Positions 34,133 to 42,675 of a stretch of 64,000 nucleotides of DNA are shown here, one piece after another. A model generated the notes under the pieces. It saw only the letters and a list, made by a program, of their open reading frames with translations. It was not told where the DNA came from and did no database searches. The stretch's first letter is position 1. Each line of letters starts with the position of its first letter. A program made the position numbers and the translations under genes. This DNA comes from Bradyrhizobium sp. LHD-71. Its GTDB lineage: Bacteria; Pseudomonadota; Alphaproteobacteria; Rhizobiales; Xanthobacteraceae. The stretch is taken from NCBI RefSeq assembly GCF_031157255.1, contig NZ_JAVIFX010000023.1, forward strand, positions 1 to 64,000. The letters are read 5' to 3'.

Positions 34133-35089
34133 AACTGCATCGCCCCAGCGCCAGCGCCGCGCCTGCGCGTAGGCCGGCTTGTCGCGGCGTGCAATTTCGG
34201 CGCTGAGCACACCCTGCGGCGTGCAGAGCTTGGCTGCGACCGCCGCTTTGCCCACACGCGGCGGCGCCAGCACGCGCGAGGCGCGAGCTTCGGCCGGGAC
34301 GCGCGACAGCGCGACGTAGGAGAACTTTTCGTCCTCGAACGGCACCTCGGCATCTTTCACCTTGAGGTGGTCGCGCGAGCGCGGCAGCCTTTGGGCGAAG
34401 TGGCACCAGTCGGGAGCAACGAGCGGGCAGGCGCCGTCGTGCGGGCAGGGCGCGAGGACATGCGCGCCTTTGGCGATGAGCTGGGCGCGCAGCTCGATGA
34501 TGCGTCGATATCCCGCAGGCGTACCCGTTTCGACCACCAGCAGCGTATCGCCCGTCCGCTCCCACATGAGGTCGGCGAGCTCGGTGCGCTGTCGCTCCTC
34601 GAGTTCGCCGATCAGGTAGCTCGCGATCACAAGGTCCGACGTCGGTGCATTGGCGAGCGACTGCCGGACGTCGCCCAGGCGGACGCCCGCATGCGACAGC
34701 CGCGCGTCGCCGGCTACTAGCGTCCTGGCAAGTTCTGTCAGCGCGGCATTTGTGTCGAGCAGCAGGATATCCGACAGCGACGAGAAGGTGCCGGCAGCTG
34801 CCCATGCCGCTGTTCCCGGCCCCGCGCCGGCATCGACGATCGAGACCGGTGCGAAGTCCGGCCGCGCGGCAGTGAGCGCCGTGAGGCAAGCCGAGACGGC
34901 CGCGTAGGTTGCGGGCATCCGCACCAGTGCGTAGGCCAGCGCATCGTGCGCCTCGGTGATCGGCTTCGAGGTGCCGCCGCTGCGGTAGCCATCCGAGATG
35001 GCCTTGGCGCGCTCTGCGAGCTCGCGCCGCGACAGTCCTTCCGATAGCCGTGCCAGAGCGCCGCGCAGACTGTCGGGTAGGCCGTTCAT
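34112..35089 (-). CDS. Rsm22-like small-subunit methyltransferase family protein
   Basis: A 325-residue protein with an SAM-binding start (VSIVDAGAGPGTAAWAAA, about residues 82-99) and a cysteine cluster (CPHDGACPL...DWCHF, about 215-235) that in the mitochondrial Rsm22 family holds an iron-sulfur cluster. These proteins associate with the small ribosomal subunit; methyl transfer is not proven for bacterial members. It begins 6 bases after the smc stop codon and is likely the last gene of that transcript. Confidence 0.85.
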   Translation of the reverse strand: MNGLPDSLRGALARLSEGLSRRELAERAKAISDGYRSGGTSKPITEAHDALAYALVRMPATYAAVSACLTALTAARPDFAPVSIVDAGAGPGTAAWAAAGTFSSLSDILLLDTNAALTELARTLVAGDARLSHAGVRLGDVRQSLANAPTSDLVIASYLIGELEERQRTELADLMWERTGDTLLVVETGTPAGYRRIIELRAQLIAKGAHVLAPCPHDGACPLVAPDWCHFAQRLPRSRDHLKVKDAEVPFEDEKFSYVALSRVPAEARASRVLAPPRVGKAAVAAKLCTPQGVLSAEIARRDKPAYAQARRWRWGDAVSGDFVD

Positions 35090-35095
35090 CAGCCC

Positions 35096-38000
35096 TTAGG
35101 CAACTGCCGAATCCCTGATCTGCACCGCGCCTTCGAGGTCGACCGAGACGAGCTGCGACACGCCGCGTTCGGCCATGGTCACGCCGTACAGGCGATTCAT
35201 CCGCGCCATGGTGATCGGATTGTGCGTGATGATGATGAAGCGCGTCTCCGTCGACTTGATCATTTCGTCGAGCAGGCTGCAGAACCGCTCCACGTTATGA
35301 TCGTCGAGCGGCGCGTCCACTTCGTCCAGCACGCAGATCGGCGACGGGTTGGTGAGGAACACCGCGAAGATCAGCGCCAGTGCGGTCAGCGCCTGCTCAC
35401 CACCGGACAACAGCGACAGCGTCTGCGGCTTCTTGCCCGGCGGCTTGGCGACGATTTCCAGGCCGGCTTCCAGCGGGTCGTCACTTTCGATCAGATGCAG
35501 TTCCGCCTGTCCGCCGCCGAACAGCTCGGTGAACAGCCGCTTGAAGTGACCGTTGACGGTCTCGAACGAGGTGAGCAGGCGTTCGCGCGCCTCTTTGTTC
35601 AAGCTGCCGATGCCCTGGCGCAGCCGCTTGATGGCCTCGACGAGATCGTCGCGCTCGGTCGTCAGCGTCGTGTGCTGGGTTTCGACCTCGCGCAGCTCTT
35701 CCTCCGCGCGCAGGTTTACCGCACCGAGGCGCTCGCGGTCGCGGCGCAGCTTTTCGAGGTCGGTTTCGACCTCCTCGACCGGCGGCAGCTCCATGCCCGG
35801 CTGAATCTCGGCGAGCGGCGCGACGCCGGCCGGCTCCACCTCGAGCATGTCGCGGATTTCGCGCTCGATGTCCTGCAGCCGGCGCTTGGTGCCTTCCATC
35901 CGCTCTTCGGCGCGCGCAGTGCCCTCGCGTGCCGAGGCCAGCTGTTCGAGCGAGGCGCGGGCGGCGCGATCCGCCTCGGCCATCTGCCCCTCGGCCTCGG
36001 CGAGTTTGTCGGCCGCCTCACGGCGGGAGGCTTCCGCGGTCTCGATTTCAGAGATCAGTGCACGGCGCTTCTCGGCGAAGACGGCGGGTGCAGCCTCGAG
36101 CTCGGCGCGTTCGGTCTGGGCCTCGGCGACGCGCGCTTCGATGGTTGCGATTTGCGACGAGGCGCCGTCCTTGCGTGTCTGCCACTCGCCGCGCTCGGCG
36201 GTGATCGACTGGAGACGGCGGTCGGCAAGCTCTGCCTCGCGTGCCAGCGCCTGCGCCTCGGCACGGACCTGCGCGGCGGTTGCACGATGACCGGCGATCT
36301 CGTCGCGCACGGCGGCAAGGCGGATCTCGGTCTCTTCGCTCGGCGGCAATTCCGCCAGCTGGGCCACCGCAGCCTCATGTGCAGCATTGGCCTCGCCGCG
36401 ATCCGTCGTCAGCCGCGCCCGGGCTTCGGCGAGCGCGGAGTTTCGCGCGGCATGCCGGTTGATCTCGCGCTCAGCGTCGGTGTGGCGTTCGCGCGCGGCA
36501 TCTGCCTCGCGCTGGGCGTTGCGCCAGGCTTCGCGTGCGGTCACTTCGGCTGCCGCCGCTGCCCTCAGCTCGGCATCTGCCGTCTCAAGTTCCTGCCGGC
36601 GGGTCGCGGCGTCCGTCCGCGCATTCTCCAGCTCGGCCTCGATGTCGACGAGGCGCGCGCGCTCGGCGAGGCGGCGGGCCGCACCGGTCGGCGCATGCGC
36701 CGCGGCGATGAAACCGTCCCAGCGCCAGAGATCGCCCTCCGGGGAGACGAGGCGCTGACCGCTCTTCAACTGGCCGGCAAGGCTCCCGCCTTGTTCACGG
36801 CTGACCACGCCGATCTGGCGCAGTCGGCGCTGCAGCTCGGCGGGCGCTTCGACATGGTTGGCAAGCGCGTCGGCGCCGTCGGGCAGGGAAGGGTCACTCT
36901 CGCCCGAGCCCGCCTGCGACCAGCGCATCGGTGCCGACGGATCGACCGGCGCATCGAGGTCGTCGCCGAGAGCCGCACCGAGCGCCTTCTCGTAGCCCTT
37001 GGCAACATGCACGCCATCGATGATCGGCGGCCAGAGATTCTTGGTTTCGCCGTTGACGATCTTCGAGATCGTGCGGGCCTCGGTCTCCAGCCGCTGCACC
37101 CGGCGCTCGGCATCGGCGAGCGGGCCGCGCGAAGCCTCGAGCCTGGCCCGTGCATTGACGTGTGTGGCTTCGCTCATGTGGGCCGCGCTTTCGGCCTCTG
37201 CCAGCGATTGCTGGGCCGTCTCACGCGCCGCCTCCAGCATGGCCAGGTCGCCCAGCCCCTCCGTCGCCTGGGCGAGCCGTGCGACTTCCCCCTCGACGCC
37301 GGCGATTTCCTGATCCAGTCGGGCGATGCGGTCGCGGTGGGTGCGAACGTTCGCCTCCAGCGAGTTGCGCTGGGCCGTCAGTGCGGCGAGCGCGGTGGTC
37401 AGCTCGGCAAACACCTTCTCGGCTTCGGCAAGCGTCGCTTCGGCTTCGGCCACGCGCGTATCGACACCGCTGCGCAGTTCGAGCTTCGCCTTGATCTCTT
37501 CCTTCAGCGCTTCGTCCTCGGCATCGAGGCGCGTCAGCGCGACATCGGCATCGGACGACAGGCGCTGCTCGCGCTCGATATCGGCGGTAAACTGCGACAG
37601 GCGGCGATCGAGCTCGCCCATGCGCTCGCGCGCGCGGGCCTCTTCGCGGTCGAGCATCTCGCGCGCATTGGTGAGGCGCTGCAGCCCGGCGGCTGCGGCC
37701 GCTTCATTCTCGCGCAGGCTCGGCAGGTCGGCGGCCCGCAGCGCCTGCAGGCGCGCCATCTCGGCCTGTTCGCGCGTCCGCTCGGCGAGTTCGCGCACCG
37801 ACTGATCGTGCACGTGGCCCGCATCGGCGACGTCCGCATGAGCGGCGAGCCAGCGCAGGTGGAACAGCATGGCCTCCGCCTTGCGCACCTTTGCAGCGAC
37901 CTCGCGATAGCGGATGGCCTGCCGCGCCTGTCGCTTCAGCCCGTCGATCTGGCCGGAAAGCTGGCCGATCACGTCCTCGACGCGGGTCAGGTTGGTTTCC

Positions 38001-38560
38001 GCCGCCTTCAGCCGCAGCTCCGCCTCGTGGCGCCGCGCATGCAGACCTGCGACGCCGGCGGCATCTTCCAGCACGCGCCGGCGCTGCTCGGGCTTTGCCT
38101 GGATGATTTCGCCGATCCGGCCCTGGTGCACCAGCGCCGGCGACCGCGCGCCGGTCGCTGCGTCCGCGAACAGGATCTGCACGTCGCGCGCACGCACATC
38201 GCGTCCGTTGATGCGGTAGGCGGAACCGGCCTCGCGCTCGATGCGCCGGGAGATTTCCAGAAAGTCCTCGTCATTGACCGACGACGGCGCGGTGCGCTCG
38301 CGGTTGTCGATGGTCATGGCCACCTCGGCGTGATTGCGCGAGGGGCGGTTGCCGGAACCGGCGAAGATCACCGAATCCATGTCGGCGGCGCGGAGCGACT
38401 TGTGCGACGTTTCGCCCATGACCCAGCGTAGCGCTTCGACGAGGTTCGACTTGCCGCAGCCGTTCGGTCCGACCACGCCGGTCAGTCCGGGCTCGATGTG
38501 GAAATCGGTCGGTTCGACGAAGGACTTGAAGCCGTGCAGACGGAGTCGCGTCAGTTTCAT
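35096..38560 (-). CDS. smc: Chromosome segregation SMC protein
   Basis: A 1154-residue SMC ATPase that folds and separates chromosomes with ScpA/ScpB. The N-terminal head has Walker A GPNGCGKSN (about residues 32-40), two long coiled coils flank a hinge at about residues 495-640 (PPIIDGVHVAKGYEKALGAA), and the C-terminal head has the signature LSGGEQALTALALIF and Walker B CVLDEVDAPLDDHN. The length is normal. Two dsbA-like genes and a DciA-like gene lie upstream on the same strand; a 217-base gap before smc has no gene I can support. Confidence 0.97.
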   Translation of the reverse strand: MKLTRLRLHGFKSFVEPTDFHIEPGLTGVVGPNGCGKSNLVEALRWVMGETSHKSLRAADMDSVIFAGSGNRPSRNHAEVAMTIDNRERTAPSSVNDEDFLEISRRIEREAGSAYRINGRDVRARDVQILFADAATGARSPALVHQGRIGEIIQAKPEQRRRVLEDAAGVAGLHARRHEAELRLKAAETNLTRVEDVIGQLSGQIDGLKRQARQAIRYREVAAKVRKAEAMLFHLRWLAAHADVADAGHVHDQSVRELAERTREQAEMARLQALRAADLPSLRENEAAAAAGLQRLTNAREMLDREEARARERMGELDRRLSQFTADIEREQRLSSDADVALTRLDAEDEALKEEIKAKLELRSGVDTRVAEAEATLAEAEKVFAELTTALAALTAQRNSLEANVRTHRDRIARLDQEIAGVEGEVARLAQATEGLGDLAMLEAARETAQQSLAEAESAAHMSEATHVNARARLEASRGPLADAERRVQRLETEARTISKIVNGETKNLWPPIIDGVHVAKGYEKALGAALGDDLDAPVDPSAPMRWSQAGSGESDPSLPDGADALANHVEAPAELQRRLRQIGVVSREQGGSLAGQLKSGQRLVSPEGDLWRWDGFIAAAHAPTGAARRLAERARLVDIEAELENARTDAATRRQELETADAELRAAAAAEVTAREAWRNAQREADAARERHTDAEREINRHAARNSALAEARARLTTDRGEANAAHEAAVAQLAELPPSEETEIRLAAVRDEIAGHRATAAQVRAEAQALAREAELADRRLQSITAERGEWQTRKDGASSQIATIEARVAEAQTERAELEAAPAVFAEKRRALISEIETAEASRREAADKLAEAEGQMAEADRAARASLEQLASAREGTARAEERMEGTKRRLQDIEREIRDMLEVEPAGVAPLAEIQPGMELPPVEEVETDLEKLRRDRERLGAVNLRAEEELREVETQHTTLTTERDDLVEAIKRLRQGIGSLNKEARERLLTSFETVNGHFKRLFTELFGGGQAELHLIESDDPLEAGLEIVAKPPGKKPQTLSLLSGGEQALTALALIFAVFLTNPSPICVLDEVDAPLDDHNVERFCSLLDEMIKSTETRFIIITHNPITMARMNRLYGVTMAERGVSQLVSVDLEGAVQIRDSAVA

Positions 38561-38777
38561 GGAAGACTTGTTCTTTCAGGGGGCAAACGATGCACGTCGG
38601 CCCGATGATCTAGAATTTATACTCAACGCATCTGAGTCGCATATCGCGACGAGCGTGGCGGACAATGGCCAGACAGCTCTTTCGCCGCAACCGCCTTTTG
38701 CAGCTTTTCCAGATATTTAGCCGGTTCCAGCGCGATTAAAATAGCTGTTGATCGGCGCTCTTTCAGCTTCCAAAGCG

Positions 38778-39440
38778 TCAGCTTTTCAATTTCGAGTCGA
38801 TCAGCTTGCGGAACTCGTCAAGCGACCACGCGCCCTTCAGCCGGACGCCGTTGACAAAGAAGGTCGGGGTCGAATCGACCTTGAGCCGGACGTGAGCGTG
38901 TTCCATGCCAAGCTTGAGCGCGTCGACCGTCGCCTGATTGGCGAGACAGGTGTGGAAGCCGTCGTCGTCGAGACCCGCCTGGTTTGCGATCCGCCGCAGC
39001 TGCTCGCGGGTTTCCTTTCGAACCCACTCCTCCTGGCTGCCGAACAGGGTTCCCAGCGCGCCATGATATTTGAGCGCGTCGCCCCGACCGACACAACGCG
39101 CCAGCATCGAAGCCGCCGCAGCCTGCAAGTCCAGCGGATATTCGCGGAAGATGAAGCGGACCTTGCCGGTGTCGATGTAGTCCGACTTGATCGTCGGATA
39201 GACGGCCTTGTGGAACTGAGCACAGTGCCCGCAACTCAAGGACGCGTATTCGATCATGGTCACCGGCGCGTTCGCCGATCCCAGCACGATATCGCCGAGC
39301 GGCGCCGGCTTCGCCAGTTCGGCAGGATCGATCTCCTGTGCCATGGCGCTGCCGATCAAACCGAACGGCTGAAAGGCGCAGGCCGCGGCCAGCACAGTTG
39401 CCGCAAGCGCAGCGCCGAAATTGCGTCGCGTCAGTGACAA
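38778..39440 (-). CDS. DsbA family thiol:disulfide protein (copy 2 of a tandem pair)
   Basis: A 220-residue exported thioredoxin-fold protein with a twin-arginine-like leader (TRRNF) and an active site CGHC (C70, C73), a cis-Pro loop STPTFFVNG and typical FREYPLDLQAAA. It should form or rearrange disulfides in periplasmic proteins. It lies 10 bases downstream of a closely similar gene of the same strand, sharing motif order throughout, so the pair arose by tandem duplication. The copies differ most between residues 80 and 180. Confidence 0.88.
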   Translation of the reverse strand: MSLTRRNFGAALAATVLAAACAFQPFGLIGSAMAQEIDPAELAKPAPLGDIVLGSANAPVTMIEYASLSCGHCAQFHKAVYPTIKSDYIDTGKVRFIFREYPLDLQAAAASMLARCVGRGDALKYHGALGTLFGSQEEWVRKETREQLRRIANQAGLDDDGFHTCLANQATVDALKLGMEHAHVRLKVDSTPTFFVNGVRLKGAWSLDEFRKLIDSKLKS

Positions 39441-39450
39441 TGTCGAAATC

Positions 39451-40107
39451 TCAGCTCTTCAGGCCCTGGTCGATCAGCTTCTTGAAGTCCTCAAAGCTGG
39501 CGCCGCCCTTGAGTTTCGTGCCGTTGACGAAGAAGGTCGGCGTGGAATCCACCTTGAATTTCTCGAAGGCCTGGTCCTGGCCCTTCTTCATCGCGTCCAG
39601 CATGCTCTGGTTGGCGAGACAGGCGTTGAAGGTCTCGTCGTTCATGCCCGCCTGCTTGGCGACGCGCCGCAACTGCTCCGACGTATCCTTCAGCACCCAG
39701 TCGTTCTGGGTTGCGAACAGGATGTCCACCACGGCGAAATATTTCTTGGGATCGTCCTTGCCGACACAGCGCGCGAGCATGGAGCCGGCGGCCGCTTTGA
39801 TGTCGAGCGGGAATTCGCGGAAGATGTAGCGGATCTTGTTGGTGTCGATGTACTCGGCCTTGATCTTCGGAAAAACCGTCTTCTGGAATTCAGCGCAATG
39901 GCCGCAGCTCATCGACGCATATTCGATGATCGTCACGGGCGCGTTAGCCGGTCCCAGCGCCATGTCGCCGAGCGGTACGGGCTGCGCGAGTTCGGCCGGA
40001 TTGGCGTCCTGCGCCATGGCGCTCCTGATCAGGCCGAGCGGTGAAAAGCCGGCAACCAGCGCGGTGGCGGACAGGGCGACGGTAAACTCACGACGGGTGA
40101 GGATCAC
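39451..40107 (-). CDS. DsbA family thiol:disulfide protein (copy 1 of a tandem pair)
   Basis: A 218-residue exported protein starting at a GTG with GGGAG upstream. A twin-arginine leader (TRREF) and signal region precede the active site CGHC (C68, C71); STPTFFVNG is the cis-Pro loop. I reject a longer in-frame reading that runs back into the DciA-like gene. It is followed by its paralogue and then smc. It probably oxidises or isomerises envelope proteins. Confidence 0.88.
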   Translation of the reverse strand: MILTRREFTVALSATALVAGFSPLGLIRSAMAQDANPAELAQPVPLGDMALGPANAPVTIIEYASMSCGHCAEFQKTVFPKIKAEYIDTNKIRYIFREFPLDIKAAAGSMLARCVGKDDPKKYFAVVDILFATQNDWVLKDTSEQLRRVAKQAGMNDETFNACLANQSMLDAMKKGQDQAFEKFKVDSTPTFFVNGTKLKGGASFEDFKKLIDQGLKS

Positions 40108-40211
40108 AGGATGCTCCCGAAAGGGCTTAAAGGGCTGAAGTTTGGCTAGCTTGAAACCATCAATGTGGCAATGGCGGGCCGGTTCTGTCAGGGCAGCGCA
40201 TAACCTCAATT

Positions 40212-40706
40212 TCATTTGATGGGTTTGGCGCGGGGGCCGACCGACGCGCCGAGCCGCGCCAGCGCGTCTTTCAGCGCCGGGTCCTCCACCGCATCGAGCG
40301 TCTCTGCGATCTTTGCGACCTTCGCAGCATCCGGAGCAGGCGGCGGAACGCGCCTTTCGGGCCGGGTGAGCGGCGCTTGCCGCAGGGCCAGCCGTCCGAT
40401 CGCCTGCCAGCCAAGGAAGCGGTTCACCCGTTCCAGGATGACACCGGATTGGTGCTGGATCTCCAGCGCCATCGGCCCTTCGACCCGCAGTACCAGGGTT
40501 GCAGGTTCGGCCGGCGCGTCGCCGACGGGGCGCGGCCATTGAACCTTGATCGGCTGCGAATGCGCGGCGATCTCGGCGCCGGCGATCTCGGTCCAGCGCG
40601 TGATCAGTTCCCGCGTGGCAAATCCCTGCCGTGCGAAAACCTCGTCGATCGTCTTGCCGAGGATCGCGGCGAGCGGCTTTGCGAATAACGGACCGGGTTT
40701 GGACAT
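40212..40706 (-). CDS. DciA-like protein (DUF721)
   Basis: A 164-residue protein of the DUF721 family (FARQGFATRELITRWTEIAG, VLRVEGPMALEIQHQSGVIL). DciA proteins load the replicative helicase DnaB in bacteria that lack DnaC; the N-terminal KH-like domain is present here. It is divergent from mutY, with a 46-base gap that must hold both promoters, and upstream of the dsbA pair. Confidence 0.82.
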   Translation of the reverse strand: MSKPGPLFAKPLAAILGKTIDEVFARQGFATRELITRWTEIAGAEIAAHSQPIKVQWPRPVGDAPAEPATLVLRVEGPMALEIQHQSGVILERVNRFLGWQAIGRLALRQAPLTRPERRVPPPAPDAAKVAKIAETLDAVEDPALKDALARLGASVGPRAKPIK

Positions 40707-40752
40707 GGCTGCTTGTTTCGGGTTGCTTGTCTAGCGCGACCGGGTTTGCGAC

Positions 40753-41874
40753 ATGTGGGACATGAGTCTATCAGGCGGGGCGACGCGGCGAAAGAAAGCA
40801 CCGGAGGAAGATGCGGGGTCTTTCCCCGCAGTTCGCGCCGAGCCGCTGCTTGCCTGGTACGACCGCCATCGTCGCGTGCTGCCGTGGCGCGCGCTCCGCG
40901 GTGAGCGCAGCGACCCCTATCGGGTCTGGCTGTCGGAAATCATGCTGCAGCAGACGACGGTCAAGGCGGTGGGGCCGTATTTCGAGAAGTTCGTGACGCG
41001 CTGGCCGACGGTCGAGGCGCTTGGCGCGGCCTCGCTCGACGATGTCCTGCGGATGTGGGCGGGGCTTGGCTACTACTCGCGCGCGCGCAATTTGCATGCC
41101 TGCGCCGCGACGGTGATGCGCGAGCACGGCGGCGTTTTTCCCGATAACGAAGACAGACTGCGCGCGCTCCCCGGCGTCGGCCCTTACACGGCTGCTGCGA
41201 TCGCTGCGATCGCCTTTGATCGGGCAACGATGCCGGTGGACGGCAACATCGAGCGTGTGGTGTCGCGGCTGTTTGCGGTCGAGGACGATTTGCCGAAGGC
41301 CAAGCCGCGCATCCAGCGGCTGGCGCAAACGCTGCTTCCGCAGCAAAGATCTGGCGATGCGGCACAGGCGCTGATGGATCTCGGGGCGACCATCTGCACG
41401 CCGAAGAAGCCCGCCTGCGTCCTGTGTCCGCTGACGCGCACATGTGCAGCGCGTGCGCGGGGCGACCAGGAGACATTTCCGCGCAAGGCGCCGAAGAAGA
41501 CGGGCGCAGTCAGGCGCGGTGCGGCTTTCGTCGTTACCTGCGGCAGCGATGTGCTCGTTCGCACGCGGCCTGCAAAAGGTCTGCTCGGCGGCATGACCGA
41601 GGTCCCGACGTCGGAGTGGCTCGCAGGCCAGGACGACGAGATCGCGCAGAGCCAGGCGCCGAAGCTCGCAGGACTTAGACGCTGGCATCGCAAGCCCGGT
41701 CTCGTCACGCATGTATTCACCCATTTTCCGCTGGAGCTTGTCGTCTATACCTCGCAGGTTCCTGCGCGAACGCGCGCGCCGGATGGGGCGCGATGGGTGC
41801 CTGTCGCGACGCTTGAGGGCGAAGCTTTGCCGAAAGTGATGCGCAAGGTTCTGGCGCACGGTCTGGGAAGCTGA
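40753..41874 (+). CDS. mutY: A/G-specific adenine DNA glycosylase
   Basis: A 373-residue enzyme that removes adenine mispaired with 8-oxoguanine. The catalytic core has EIMLQQTTVKAV, the helix-hairpin-helix LPGVGPYTAAAIAAIAF, the catalytic Asp in PVDGNIERV and the [4Fe-4S] cluster cysteines at about C215, C222, C225 and C231 (CTPKKPACVLCPLTRTC). A C-terminal MutT-like domain (about 255-370) follows. The ATG at 40753 is used; an ATG at 40762 is also possible. Confidence 0.95.
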   Translation: MWDMSLSGGATRRKKAPEEDAGSFPAVRAEPLLAWYDRHRRVLPWRALRGERSDPYRVWLSEIMLQQTTVKAVGPYFEKFVTRWPTVEALGAASLDDVLRMWAGLGYYSRARNLHACAATVMREHGGVFPDNEDRLRALPGVGPYTAAAIAAIAFDRATMPVDGNIERVVSRLFAVEDDLPKAKPRIQRLAQTLLPQQRSGDAAQALMDLGATICTPKKPACVLCPLTRTCAARARGDQETFPRKAPKKTGAVRRGAAFVVTCGSDVLVRTRPAKGLLGGMTEVPTSEWLAGQDDEIAQSQAPKLAGLRRWHRKPGLVTHVFTHFPLELVVYTSQVPARTRAPDGARWVPVATLEGEALPKVMRKVLAHGLGS

Positions 41875-41904
41875 ATTGTTCATTCGCCAACAACCTTTTG
41901 AGCT

Positions 41905-41988
41905 GTAGCCCGGATGAGCGGAAGCGACATCCGGGTGAGACGTGTCGCAGAGTCGGCCCCGCATATCGCTTCGCTCATGCGGGCTACA
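41905..41988. repeat. Dispersed palindrome (family C, copy 1)
   Basis: Begins GTAGCCCGGATGAGCGGAAG and ends CGCTCATGCGGGCTAC, the arms pairing with few mismatches. Close copies lie at 44182-44264 and 58369-58447. It lies shortly after the mutY stop codon. Confidence 0.8.
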
Positions 41989-42515
41989 GACGTGCATCGT
42001 CGCCCCCGTTCTTTGTCCGGCCTGAGGCTTGCCGGTCTTCTTGCGCTTTCCTTTGGCCCGAAAGGGCTGTGCGGAACGCAAGGGCGTTTCACCACGCCCG
42101 CGGCGCCATGTGCTCTTGGGAAGCACATGGCAAACAACAAATGCCACGGAGGAGGCTCAACGCCTGCGCTCCGCACGCGATGGTTCTTGCACGGCTTGCT
42201 GCATGTCCCCAGGCCTCGCCACTTTCGCTGGCTTCGCCCGGTTCGTGCGAACTGTCGCCCGGACATGCACTTGGACCGTCCGTCCGTCGTACCGACGTCT
42301 TGATTGCCTTCGGGCATCACACGGATTTCTCCGGCGCTTTCCAAGGCCCGGCATCGTAACGGCCACCGCATCCCGCTCCGCATCGATAAGACGATCGCGA
42401 CGCGCCCTTCCGTTGGAGCGGGACGGGAGGAGGATATTGCGGATAGGAATGAAGGCAAGAACAATTTCGGAAAAAACGAACTCGCTGTGAACATCCTGTG
42501 CAGATCGTCACACCC

Positions 42516-42605
42516 CGTCATTGCGAGGAGCGCAGCGACGAAGCAATCCAGCGCGGCGGTTGCGGCAGGCTCAGACTGGATTGCTTCGCTTCGCTCGCAA
42601 TGACG
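42516..42605. repeat. Dispersed palindrome (family D)
   Basis: Left arm CGTCATTGCGAGGAGCG and GAAGCAATCCAG, right arm CTGGATTGCTTCG and CTCGCAATGACG. On the minus strand it reads as the peptide RHCERSEAIQ, seen as a false gene product in many alphaproteobacterial annotations. Confidence 0.8.
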
Positions 42606-42675
42606 GAGTATTTCGCTACTCACCGCTCACTACTCGCCTCTTGCACGCGTTCGGTTTCTGACCTCTTCTAGGCCC

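Larger units (their letters stand above)
41875..42675. other. 801-base gap without a supported gene
   Basis: Two palindromic repeats occupy the ends (41905-41988 and 42516-42605). The middle, 41990-42515, is unlike the neighbouring genes in codon use and has open frames on both strands, none with a recognisable motif or ribosome-binding site. It may carry promoters for the mocR-type gene. I see no RNA gene or transposon ends. Confidence 0.6.

Noticed and set aside
35222-38431. A very long open frame antisense to smc
   Set aside because: It is a by-product of high GC content in the codon register opposite a long gene. It has no ribosome-binding site, no recognisable domain and only low-complexity Arg/Gly/Leu-rich sequence.
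41880-42623. Minus-strand frame with RHCERSEAIQ near its start
   Set aside because: This peptide is the translated product of a common palindromic repeat and not a protein domain.
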